Assembly: GCA_947630315.1 (NCBI GenBank)
Contig: CANRHA010000038.1
Span: forward strand, 1 to 11,513
Direction: 5' to 3'
Source: an uncultured Clostridia bacterium
Lineage (GTDB): Bacteria > Bacillota > Clostridia > Oscillospirales > Ruminococcaceae
DNA length: 11,513 nt
The number at the start of each line of letters is the position of its first letter. The first letter of the stretch is position 1. The notes under the pieces are model-generated. The model worked only from the letters and a program-made list of their open reading frames with translations. It was not told the origin of the DNA and did not search any database. The position numbers and the translations under genes were made by a program. This document shows positions 1 through 5,734 of the stretch, piece by piece.

Positions 1-16
1 GCCTGCGGCGCGCTGG

Positions 17-86
17 CCCCGCGCGCAGGCGCGCGGGGCGGGCTTCGCCCGGGGCTGCGGCTACGCAGAAACCCGCGGTTCCCGCG
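17..86. repeat. String of four GC-rich hairpins
   Basis: Four short inverted repeats follow one another. Arms 17-26/29-38 are a perfect 10-bp pair (CCCCGCGCGC and GCGCGCGGGG). Arms 39-43/47-51 pair as CGGGC and GCCCG around TTC. Arms 55-59/64-68 pair as CTGCG and CGCAG. Arms 74-78/82-86 pair as CGCGG and CCGCG. The first hairpin and the following GGGCTTCGCCC text resemble parts of the cloverleaf element at 5735-5849, so this may be the right part of a diverged copy cut by the window edge. No coding sequence is supported here. Confidence 0.6.
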
Positions 87-120
87 CCCATCACCCCCCG
101 GCGCGACGAAGTGAATGAGC

Positions 121-150
121 GGCGGCATAAACGGGCATAAAAATGCCGCC
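121..150. repeat. Inverted repeat with two alternative pairings
   Basis: GGCGGCAT (121-128) pairs perfectly with ATGCCGCC (143-150) across 14 bases. The inner bases GGCAT (134-138) can instead pair with ATGCC (143-147) across AAAA. The two forms exclude each other because GGCATAAA occurs twice. No T-tract follows directly, so it is not a canonical terminator. Function unknown. Confidence 0.5.
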
Positions 151-218
151 GCGAACGATACGCAGTCCGCGACGGGGGCTTGTAATATGGAAATCAGAAT
201 GTCAGAGGCGCAGATTTG

Positions 219-262
219 AAGACTTTTACCCCAAAAAGCGCTGCGGATACCGGAAAAGTCTT
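219..262. repeat. 9-bp inverted repeat
   Basis: AAGACTTTT (219-227) and AAAAGTCTT (254-262) are perfect inverted repeats separated by 26 bases. They lie between degenerate copies of the GTCAGA repeat. The role is unknown; it could be one end-pairing of a small repeat element. Confidence 0.4.
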
Positions 263-280
263 GCCACCCGGACGGCCACA

Positions 281-320
281 TCAGAAGACAGAAGCGAGAA
301 GTCAGATGTCAGAACTTAGA
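281..320. repeat. Dispersed GAAGTCAGA-type repeat, left copy
   Basis: The stretch contains AGAAGACAGAAG, GAGAAGTCAGATGTCAGA and TTAGAGG. These are the same words, in the opposite orientation, as the tandem repeats at 11262-11386 (whose reverse complement reads AGAAGACAGAGG, then TCAGAAGTCAGA). A weaker copy with ATCAGAATGTCAGAGG lies at 193-208. A related fragment is in the leader of the isomerase gene (5566-5592). The element is non-coding and looks like a degenerating dispersed repeat. Confidence 0.55.
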
Positions 321-321
321 G

Positions 322-344
322 GTGTCGCCTTCGGCGACGTTTTT
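322..344 (+). terminator. Small hairpin with T-tract
   Basis: GTCGCC (324-329) and GGCGAC (333-338) form a perfect 6-bp stem around TTC, extendable by wobble pairs, followed by TTTTT at 340-344. This has the layout of a Rho-independent terminator reading rightward. It would end transcripts from genes to the left of the window. The stem is short. Confidence 0.45.
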
Positions 345-353
345 AAATACTGC

Positions 354-383
354 AAATAATGCGGGCGGAATGGACGCTCCCGC
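354..383 (-). terminator. Weak terminator candidate after the acetyltransferase gene
   Basis: Read on the minus strand, just past the stop of the acetyltransferase gene, GCGGG (383-379) pairs with CCCGC (365-361). Two further pairs form after a 2-base bulge, and ATTATTT follows. The bulge and the impure T-tract make this a weak candidate. Confidence 0.3.
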
Positions 384-384
384 T

Positions 385-1023
385 TTACTTTCCAATTTCT
401 TTCCTCATTACCGCCGTGCGCTCGTTTCTCTGCATTTCCTCAAACCCGGCGCCGAGGTAGATCGCCATCGGTCCGGTGAAGTCGAGCGGCGAGAAGCCGT
501 CTTTCACCTTGGGGTAGCCCTCGACGTACCTATACCCCTCTGCCGCCGCGTCGTCGATTATCCGCGCCAGAATAGCCTTTGCGATCCCCTTGCCGCGGTA
601 GGCGGGAGCGATCTCAAAGCAAATTATGCTGAACGTTTCGCCCGGGGCGACGTTTTCAAAGTAAATATCCCCCTTGCGGCGCTTTCCTGGGTTGAGGTCG
701 CCCGCACGGGTATATTTCGCCTTTTCTCCGGCGTTGCACCAGCCAACCGCAGTACCGCCGTCATAGGCGAGATACCCCTGCATTATCCCGCTGTCTATAA
801 GTCTTTCGGCAGATTCTCTGAGCGCGAGCCTCAGCGCCTCTTTGTCGCCGCCGAGTTCCTTTGCGCGCCTGCCGGTCGTATGTTTTACCTTCTCGGGGGT
901 CAGGTAGTAGGCGTCGCAGTAGCAGGGGAAGTATGGCGAATTATCCGCAAAAGCGCGGTTGTCAAAGAAGTCGAAAAAGTCGTCTTTAAGCTCTTTTGTG
1001 AATCTTTTTATTGTGATCTCCAT
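385..1023 (-). CDS. GNAT family N-acetyltransferase
   Basis: The predicted protein has 212 residues and is probably a cytoplasmic acetyltransferase that moves the acetyl group of acetyl-CoA to an amine; the substrate cannot be told from sequence. The GNAT core is visible. Residues 132-139 (SIICFEIA) look like the beta-strand before the pyrophosphate-binding loop, residues 143-148 (RGKGIA) match the R/Q-x-x-G-x-G/A acetyl-CoA motif, and the helix and strand 149-168 follow. The motif near 180-195 (FTGPMAIYLGAGFEE) is the typical C-terminal GNAT region. An N-terminal stretch with PCYCDAYY (33-40) is seen in a subset of GNAT proteins. The ATG at 1023 follows AAGGAGG (1036-1030) with 6-base spacing, which supports this start. 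The gene is monocistronic and divergent from the lipoprotein gene at 1123. Confidence 0.88.
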   Translation of the reverse strand: MEITIKRFTKELKDDFFDFFDNRAFADNSPYFPCYCDAYYLTPEKVKHTTGRRAKELGGDKEALRLALRESAERLIDSGIMQGYLAYDGGTAVGWCNAGEKAKYTRAGDLNPGKRRKGDIYFENVAPGETFSIICFEIAPAYRGKGIAKAILARIIDDAAAEGYRYVEGYPKVKDGFSPLDFTGPMAIYLGAGFEEMQRNERTAVMRKEIGK

Positions 1024-1046
1024 ACTGCTCCTCCTTAAGTAGGAAA

Positions 1047-1063
1047 ATTAAGAAAATCTTAAT
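1047..1063. promoter_or_regulatory. Inverted repeat between divergent genes
   Basis: ATTAAGA (1047-1053) and TCTTAAT (1057-1063) are perfect inverted repeats around AAA. The site lies between the divergently transcribed acetyltransferase and lipoprotein genes, close to where both promoters must be. It could be an operator for a dimeric regulator or chance AT-rich symmetry. Confidence 0.3.
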
Positions 1064-1073
1064 AAATATACCG

Positions 1074-1102
1074 TTGACGCGGCGTTTGCGGAATGATAAA
1101 AT
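1074..1102 (+). promoter_or_regulatory. Promoter of the small lipoprotein gene
   Basis: TTGACG (1074-1079), a 17-base spacer and TAAAAT (1097-1102) match the vegetative promoter consensus well. Transcription would start near 1109, at the edge of the ribosome binding site, giving a leader of only about 14 bases. Confidence 0.55.
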
Positions 1103-1122
1103 TTCAGTGAGAGGTGGTTTTG

Positions 1123-1473
1123 ATGAGGAAATATATAATCATAATAACTGTTTGCTGTGTTTTTGCGATGATTTTGGCCGGGTGCGGTTCAAGCATAAAA
1201 AGCGCCGAAAACACCGTCAGGCGCGAATTTTTCCTGCACTGGACGCTTAAGGGCTACGAGCTTATTGATCTGCAATACGACGCGAAACAGTCCGAGGAGA
1301 TGAAGAAGGAGGCCGCGGAGGGCGAGGACGTCGCGGTTTTTACATCTTCATTTAAAACGCCGGACAAAACCGAGGGCAGCCTGAGTCCCGACCGCGTTTA
1401 TACCGGCTGGGGCTGGATACTTAAACGCAGCAAAAACTCAGGCTGGAAGATAGTCAACTACGGTTTCGGGTGA
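1123..1473 (+). CDS. Small lipoprotein of unknown function
   Basis: The 116-residue protein starts with a lipoprotein signal peptide: positive residues at 2-3, a hydrophobic stretch from 5 to 17, and the lipobox L18-A19-G20-C21, so it should be lipidated on Cys21 and held on the outer face of the membrane. The mature part is about 96 residues, charged, and ends with a tryptophan-rich strand pattern (TGWGWILKRS, then GWKIVNYGFG). That ending resembles small NTF2-like secreted domains such as DUF4829; this is a guess from pattern only. The ATG at 1123 is preferred over the in-frame GTG at 1114, because the ribosome binding site GAGGTGG (1111-1117) lies 5 bases before the ATG and overlaps the GTG. 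The stop is one base from the stop of the convergent pyruvate kinase gene. Confidence 0.8.
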   Translation: MRKYIIIITVCCVFAMILAGCGSSIKSAENTVRREFFLHWTLKGYELIDLQYDAKQSEEMKKEAAEGEDVAVFTSSFKTPDKTEGSLSPDRVYTGWGWILKRSKNSGWKIVNYGFG

Positions 1474-1474
1474 T

Positions 1475-2887
1475 TCATATCCTGTCGATCTTGATTAGGT
1501 TAGTGTTGCCCGAGGTGCCGTTTGTCATGCCGCCTGTGGTCACTATCGTATCGCCCTTTTTGAGATCGAAGGTCTCGCGGGCGTTTTGTTTGGCGGCGTA
1601 AAACAGAACGTCGGTCGAGTCGAATTTTTCACATATCTTAGGCGTAACGCCCCACGAAAGTGCGAGCTTGCGCCTTGTTTTTTCGCTTGTCGTAAGGCCG
1701 AGGATATCCACCGGGCAGCGGAACCGCGACACCATTCTCACGGTTGCGCCCGAAAGGGAACACACCGCCATCGCCTTTGCGCCTACGTCGATAGCCATGC
1801 CGCAGGTGGCGTGGGATATAGCGTCGACGGTATTGTGTATCCTGAAATCATATGTTCTGAAAAGCGCTGCGTAATCGATCCCGCGCTCGGTCTCCTCGGC
1901 TATTTTCGCCATTGTCTGGAGCGCAAGAACAGGGTAGGCGCCGGCTGCCGTCTCGCCCGAGAGCATGATGGCGCTCGTGCCGTCGTAAATGGCGTTTGCA
2001 ACGTCCGAGGTCTCCGCCCTTGTCGGCCTCGGGTTATGTATCATCGATTCGAGCATCTCTGTTGCGGTTATTACCCTCTTGCCGAGCAAACGGCACTTTG
2101 TGATGAGGTTTTTCTGTATCGCCGGGAGCTTTTCAAACGCGATCTCCACGCCCATATCGCCGCGGCCTATCATAATGCCGCTGCAAAGCTCCACGATTTC
2201 CTCAATGTTGTCTATGCCCGACTGATTCTCGATTTTTGCGATCAAATCTATATTCTGACCGCCGTTGGCGTCCATAAAATCAACAACGTCCTGAAGGTCC
2301 TGTTTAGAGGAAACAAAGGAGCAGGCTATAAAATCGACGTCGTTTTCAATGCCGAAAAGAATGTCCGATTTATCCTGATCGGATAAAAATATCTGCTTAA
2401 GGACCTTTCCCGGAAACGCCATCGACTTGTTGTTTGAAAGCTCGCCGCCCTCTCTGACCACGGTTTTTATATCCTTGCCGTCCGACGAGATGACCTCGAA
2501 CTTCAAAAGGCCGTTGTTTAACAGGATTATATCCCCGGCGCCAAGCTCGTTTGCAAGGCCCTTATAGCTCACCGAGACGGTTTTTTCGTTGCCTACGGCC
2601 TCGTCGGTGGTGAAGGTAAACTCATCGCCGACATTCAGAAAAACCTTGTCGTTTTCAAATTTGCGGATACGGTATTCGGGGCCTTTGGTGTCGAGCATGA
2701 TCGCAACGGGCAGATCGAGTTCTTCGCGCAGGCGCTTGATCAGGTTGATTTTTTCAAGGTGATCCTCGTGGGTGCCGTGGGAGAAGTTGAGTCTTGCGAC
2801 GTTCATTCCCGAAAGCATCATTTCGCGCAGGGTCTCCTCAGAGGAGCAGGACGGGCCTATCGTGCAGATGATTTTTGTTTTTCTCAT
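1475..2887 (-). CDS. pyk: Pyruvate kinase
   Basis: This 470-residue enzyme catalyses the last step of glycolysis, phosphoenolpyruvate plus ADP to pyruvate plus ATP, in the cytoplasm. The N-terminus RKTKIICTIGPSC and the active-site residues Arg32, Asn34, Ser36 and His37 (ARLNFSHG) are present. The catalytic Lys218 (LIAKIEN), metal ligands Glu220 and Asp244 (GRGDMG), and Thr276 in ITATEMLESM follow. Residues 72-160 form the mobile B domain. The sequence DTKGPE (66-71) carries the glutamate associated with potassium-dependent enzymes. The protein stops after the allosteric C domain (NTNLIKI near the end) and lacks the extra phosphoenolpyruvate-utilising domain found in Bacillus-type enzymes. 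A usual aspartate pair in the B domain (DDG) is NNG here (124-126). The ribosome binding site AAAGGCGG lies about 9 bases before the ATG. The gene is monocistronic. Confidence 0.98.
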   Translation of the reverse strand: MRKTKIICTIGPSCSSEETLREMMLSGMNVARLNFSHGTHEDHLEKINLIKRLREELDLPVAIMLDTKGPEYRIRKFENDKVFLNVGDEFTFTTDEAVGNEKTVSVSYKGLANELGAGDIILLNNGLLKFEVISSDGKDIKTVVREGGELSNNKSMAFPGKVLKQIFLSDQDKSDILFGIENDVDFIACSFVSSKQDLQDVVDFMDANGGQNIDLIAKIENQSGIDNIEEIVELCSGIMIGRGDMGVEIAFEKLPAIQKNLITKCRLLGKRVITATEMLESMIHNPRPTRAETSDVANAIYDGTSAIMLSGETAAGAYPVLALQTMAKIAEETERGIDYAALFRTYDFRIHNTVDAISHATCGMAIDVGAKAMAVCSLSGATVRMVSRFRCPVDILGLTTSEKTRRKLALSWGVTPKICEKFDSTDVLFYAAKQNARETFDLKKGDTIVTTGGMTNGTSGNTNLIKIDRI

Positions 2888-2903
2888 TGTTTATACCGCC
2901 TTT

Positions 2904-2915
2904 CTGAAATTTCAG
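2904..2915. promoter_or_regulatory. 12-bp perfect palindrome in the pyk leader
   Basis: CTGAAATTTCAG is a perfect palindrome placed between the expected transcription start of pyk (about 2917) and its ribosome binding site (2903-2897). A second palindrome, CAGCTG, overlaps its edge at 2913-2918. The position fits an operator that would block early transcription. No regulator can be named from sequence. Confidence 0.4.
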
Positions 2916-2923
2916 CTGAGATA

Positions 2924-2952
2924 AGTATAACATATTTCGCGCGGGTTGTGAA
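2924..2952 (-). promoter_or_regulatory. Promoter of the pyruvate kinase gene
   Basis: On the minus strand TTCACA (2952-2947), a 17-base spacer and TATACT (2929-2924) match the vegetative promoter consensus. The predicted start near 2917 gives a leader of about 30 bases. Confidence 0.7.
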
Positions 2953-2990
2953 GAGGGTATATCGGTAAATTTCGTTTTTGGAGGGGATTC

Positions 2991-3095
2991 ATGGATTGTC
3001 GGCGTGCCGCCGCCCCCAATTCCGCACCCTGCGCACGCGCCCTTGTCAGCCGCACTCTGTACTGCTCGCCCCGAGCGGGGCGTTCTATCTTCTGA
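2991..3095 (+). CDS. Possible 34-residue Cys/Arg-rich small protein (doubtful)
   Basis: An ATG at 2991 stands 4 bases after a strong ribosome binding site (GGAGGGG, 2980-2986) and opens a 34-codon frame ending in TGA at 3093-3095. The peptide is basic and holds four cysteines (residues 3, 14 and 25 in the clearest context DCRR, APCAR, LYCSP) and many alanines; I count three cysteines with certainty. No family is recognised. It fills most of the gap between pyk and the minus-strand exported-protein genes and ends against the stop of the latter. The frame could be chance in GC-rich DNA; a promoter upstream is not evident. Confidence 0.2.
   Translation: MDCRRAAAPNSAPCARALVSRTLYCSPRAGRSIF
3067..3082. 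repeat. GC hairpin downstream of the exported-protein pair
   Basis: CGCCCCG (3067-3073) and CGGGGCG (3076-3082) are perfect inverted repeats with a tight 2-base centre. It lies just past the stop of the minus-strand gene ending at 3096, where a terminator would be expected. On that strand no T-tract follows, so intrinsic termination there is uncertain. Confidence 0.4.
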
Positions 3096-3488
3096 TCATC
3101 TATCCTCTAACCCTCTAAGAGCGTACTGCGTATACTCCAAATCGTCCGCGAGCCTTTCAACGCTTATGCTCACGCCTTGATCAGTTACCATTACCAGCCC
3201 GCCGCCGACGCTTTCGACCCCATATTTCAGACCCCTGTAAAAGTTCCCGATGTCGGTAAGCCTGCCTTTTGAGATCAGCACATAGGAGCTGTCCGAGGTT
3301 TTATACATCACCGCGGTGCGTTCCATAAGCGGCAGGTCAAAATTCTTTTCGCCTATTGTCATCGTCACTGTTTTTTCGGATCTGAACGTCGTGTCGAACC
3401 AGGCTTTTGAGATAAACTGCGAGCCTATGGCGACAACGAGCGCGGCCCCCAGCACCGTGCAGAGTATTTTCCATGCCGAAGCTTTCAT
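3096..3488 (-). CDS. Membrane-anchored or secreted protein of unknown function
   Basis: The 130-residue protein has one hydrophobic segment at about residues 8-26 after a short positive N-terminus (MKASAWK), with no lipobox cysteine, so it is probably anchored with its roughly 100-residue C-terminal part outside the cell. The exported part contains strand-like repeats of hydrophobic and polar residues (KTVTMTIGEKNFDLP, SYVLISKG, GLVMVTDQGVSISV). I do not recognise a family. It is the second gene of a pair: its ATG lies 4 bases after the stop of the lipoprotein gene at 3493. Its ribosome binding site AAGGAG overlaps that gene's last codons and abuts the TGA, which predicts translational coupling. 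The two products may work together at the cell surface. Confidence 0.75.
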   Translation of the reverse strand: MKASAWKILCTVLGAALVVAIGSQFISKAWFDTTFRSEKTVTMTIGEKNFDLPLMERTAVMYKTSDSSYVLISKGRLTDIGNFYRGLKYGVESVGGGLVMVTDQGVSISVERLADDLEYTQYALRGLEDR

Positions 3489-3492
3489 ACCG

Positions 3493-3990
3493 TCACTCCT
3501 TTTCGATTTTGATCGTGTTGATCACGTTGTACGCCACGGTCTCGTTGCTTTTATCCACGTCGAAGAATATGCACATCTCGGGGATATCCTCAAATACGGC
3601 GTATTCGGGCAGGCCGTTTGTCTTTATGATCTTTAAATTATATCCCGCCGAGGTGGTCAGCTTTTCCTCAGTCGGTTCATTTTCCGATAATTCTTTCAGG
3701 CTGTCGATATAGCTTTCTGCATGTCCGTTTGCGGCGACGGCAACAAAAATCTCGCCGTCATACATTTCATGCTGTTCCGGGATATCCCCGTCAAACAGCT
3801 GTATCCCCTGATGCTGAAGCTCGAATATCTCATCGGACCTCACGGGAAGGTAACTCCACCCGTCGGGAACGCTTACTGTTATTTTTATACCGTCGAACTC
3901 CTCGGTAACTGTCGTTCCGGCGGGGGAGGCGTCTCGGCACGCGCAGAGCAGGAGCGCCGCCGAAAAAATCAGCGCAAGCAACTTTTTCAT
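3493..3990 (-). CDS. Lipoprotein of unknown function
   Basis: The protein has 165 residues. The signal peptide MKKLLALIFSAALLLCACRD has a lipobox L15-C16-A17-C18, so Cys18 is the likely lipidated residue. The mature part begins with a strand pattern and a PDGWSYLPV stretch (roughly residues 40-50), often seen in small exported PsbP/DUF-type domains of Clostridia, and ends with FFDVDKSNETVAYNVINTIKIEKE. I cannot assign a family with confidence. The frame extends upstream to 4131, but the ATG at 3990 is chosen because it alone gives a proper signal peptide; GGGAG (4005-4001) lies about 10 bases before it, a little far. It is first in a pair with the anchored protein at 3488. Confidence 0.8.
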   Translation of the reverse strand: MKKLLALIFSAALLLCACRDASPAGTTVTEEFDGIKITVSVPDGWSYLPVRSDEIFELQHQGIQLFDGDIPEQHEMYDGEIFVAVAANGHAESYIDSLKELSENEPTEEKLTTSAGYNLKIIKTNGLPEYAVFEDIPEMCIFFDVDKSNETVAYNVINTIKIEKE

Positions 3991-4019
3991 AACTTCATTT
4001 CTCCCATCTATTGAAATTT

Positions 4020-4047
4020 CCCCTCCCCGAAATTCATCGGGGGGGGG
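4020..4047. repeat. G/C-tract hairpin between isomerase gene and exported-protein pair
   Basis: CCCCTCCCCG (4020-4029) pairs with CGGGGGGGGG (4038-4047) around an 8-base loop; the single G-T pair is a mismatch on the minus strand. The right arm contains nine consecutive G. It sits downstream of the isomerase stop and in the leader region of the lipoprotein gene. On the minus strand only AAATTTC follows, so it is not a canonical terminator. It could slow or partly end read-through. Confidence 0.45.
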
Positions 4048-4072
4048 TAACTTTATCTGACGTTTTAAATTA

Positions 4073-5551
4073 TTATTTGCTGAAAGGATTCTCGCCCTTG
4101 TAGAGAACGCCGGCGGGCTGGTTGTAGGCAATATCCTTTACGCCGAGATACTTGAGGACCTCGAACATAGCCTTGCCACAGTGTGCAAAGGCGACGGCGC
4201 CGTGGTGAGGATATCTCTTCTTGATGAGAACATGGCGGTAGAATCTGCCCATCTCGGGAATGGCGAAGATGCCGATGCCGCCGAACGAACGGGTCGCAAC
4301 TGGAAGGACCTCGCCCTCGGCGATGTAGGAGCGGAGCCTGCCCTCGGAATCGCACTGGAGCCTGTAGAAGGTGATCTCCGAAGGAGCGATGTCGCCTTCA
4401 AGGGTGCCTCTTGTGAAGTCGGGTTCGGAGCCGGCGGGTTCAAGAAGTCTGTGCTGAATGAGCTGATACTTGACCGCGCGGGTGTCGCACATCTTGCATT
4501 CGGGGGTGTTTCCACAGTGGAAGCCCATGAAGGTATCGGTGAGCTTGTAGTCGAACTTGCCCTTGATGTCTTCGTCGTAGATGTACTTAGGAACCGAGTT
4601 GTTGATATCAAGAAGGGTGACTGCGTCGCCGGTGATGCAAGCGCCTATGTATTCGGAAAGGGCGCCGTAGATATCGACCTCGCAGGATACGGGGATGCCG
4701 CGGCTTGCAAGGCGGGAGTTTACATAGCAGGGCTCAAAGCCGAACTGTTCGGGGAATGCGGGCCAGCATTTATCGGCAAAGGCGACATATTTTCTTGCGC
4801 CCTTGTGAGCCTCGGCCCAATCAAGAAGGGTAAGCTCGAACTGAGCCATTCTCTCCAAAAGCTCGGGATAGTATCTTCCTTCGCCCATTTCCTTAGCCAT
4901 GTCGTCGCAGACTTCCTTGATCCTCGGGTCGCCGGCGTGAGCCTTATAGCTTACTAAAAGGTCAAGCTCGGAGTTTTCCTCGATCTCTACGCCAAGCTCA
5001 TAGAGGCCCTTGATGGGGGCGTTGCAGGCGAAGAAGTCCTGAGGACGGGGGCCGAAGGTGATGATCTTTAAGTTCTTTACGCCGATCAGCGCTCTTGCAA
5101 TAGGAACAAATTCTCTGATCATATCGGCGCATTCCTCGGCGGTGCCTACGGGGTAATCGGGGATATAGGCGGTGAGGTGTCTCATTCCGAGGTTGTAGGA
5201 GCAGTTGAGCATACCGCAGTAGGCGTCGCCTCTGCCGTTGATCATATCTCCGTCGCCCTCGGCGGCGGCAACGTACATAACGGGGCCGTCAAAGTGCTTG
5301 CAGATAAGAGTTTCGGGGGTCTCGGGGCCGAAGTTTCCGAGGAAGACCACGAGGGCGTTTACGCCGGCGGCGGTCACATCGGCAACGGCCTTAAGGGCGT
5401 CTGCCTCGTTTTCAACGGTGGTCTTGCAGTTGTAAATGCCATCGCCGTAGGCTTTTACTATCGCTTCGCGGCGGGCGGTCGAGAGGGCTATGGGGAAGCA
5501 GTCTCTCGAAACGGCGATTATGCCGAGTTTCACTTCAGGAATGTTTACCAT
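4073..5551 (-). CDS. L-fucose/L-arabinose isomerase family protein
   Basis: The 492-residue protein belongs to the FucI/AraA-like sugar isomerase superfamily (COG2407), which interconverts aldoses and ketoses with a divalent metal. It begins with a Rossmann-like strand (VKLGIIAVSRDCFP, 7-20). The first half includes VVFLGNFGPETPE (68-80), typical of the N-terminal domains. Candidate metal ligands are Glu291 (SCEVDIYGAL) and Asp315 (TLLDINN), with a histidine from HH449-450 or His457 (FAHCGK). GFHCGNTP (343-350) is a further conserved-looking motif. The substrate is unknown: no sugar kinase, aldolase or transporter is adjacent. The family includes enzymes for fucose, arabinose and sulfoquinovose, so the name fucI is not given. 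ATG 5551 follows GGAGGT (5563-5558) and skips a longer frame with no start signal. The lysine codons I sampled are nearly all AAG, suggesting high expression. Confidence 0.88.
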   Translation of the reverse strand: MVNIPEVKLGIIAVSRDCFPIALSTARREAIVKAYGDGIYNCKTTVENEADALKAVADVTAAGVNALVVFLGNFGPETPETLICKHFDGPVMYVAAAEGDGDMINGRGDAYCGMLNCSYNLGMRHLTAYIPDYPVGTAEECADMIREFVPIARALIGVKNLKIITFGPRPQDFFACNAPIKGLYELGVEIEENSELDLLVSYKAHAGDPRIKEVCDDMAKEMGEGRYYPELLERMAQFELTLLDWAEAHKGARKYVAFADKCWPAFPEQFGFEPCYVNSRLASRGIPVSCEVDIYGALSEYIGACITGDAVTLLDINNSVPKYIYDEDIKGKFDYKLTDTFMGFHCGNTPECKMCDTRAVKYQLIQHRLLEPAGSEPDFTRGTLEGDIAPSEITFYRLQCDSEGRLRSYIAEGEVLPVATRSFGGIGIFAIPEMGRFYRHVLIKKRYPHHGAVAFAHCGKAMFEVLKYLGVKDIAYNQPAGVLYKGENPFSK

Positions 5552-5565
5552 TTTGTTACCTCCAG

Positions 5566-5592
5566 ATAATAAATTGAGAATTGAAGACAGAG
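5566..5592. repeat. Fragment of the dispersed repeat in the isomerase leader
   Basis: The plus strand reads ATAATAAATTGAGAAT followed by TGAAGACAGAG. The reverse complement of the repeats at 11262-11386 reads AATAATAAATGAAGACAGAGG, so the two agree except for 7 extra bases (TGAGAAT). The fragment lies between the isomerase promoter and its ribosome binding site and would be part of the mRNA leader. Confidence 0.45.
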
Positions 5593-5621
5593 AAATTATG
5601 TTCCAAGCTTCATTCCTCTGT

Positions 5622-5650
5622 ATTATACAATATTTCGGACATAATTTCAA
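5622..5650 (-). promoter_or_regulatory. Promoter of the sugar isomerase gene
   Basis: On the minus strand TTGAAA (5650-5645), a 17-base spacer and TATAAT (5627-5622) give a near-perfect vegetative promoter. The expected start near 5615 makes a leader of about 64 bases. The strength of the promoter agrees with the biased codon use of the gene. Confidence 0.8.
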
Positions 5651-5734
5651 TAGGTTTTGTGAAATTTTTTCATTTTGAGCGTTTTACCGGGCTTTTTGCG
5701 TGCCGCATAGCGCAGACCCCGGCCTTCTGCCCCG

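Noticed and set aside
322..1038. Long plus-strand frame opposite the acetyltransferase gene
   Set aside because: It is antisense to a clear GNAT gene, has no ribosome binding site at its start, and its product shows no domain pattern.
3991..4131. N-terminal extension of the lipoprotein gene to 4131
   Set aside because: It would bury the signal peptide behind 47 residues that translate the G-tract hairpin and the end of the isomerase gene.
4181..4957. 258-residue plus-strand frame opposite the isomerase gene
   Set aside because: It mirrors the codon bias of the isomerase gene in the opposite frame; no family features are seen.
5552..5650. N-terminal extension of the isomerase gene to 5650
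   Set aside because: It would start inside the -35 region of the gene's own promoter, whereas ATG 5551 has GGAGGT at proper distance.
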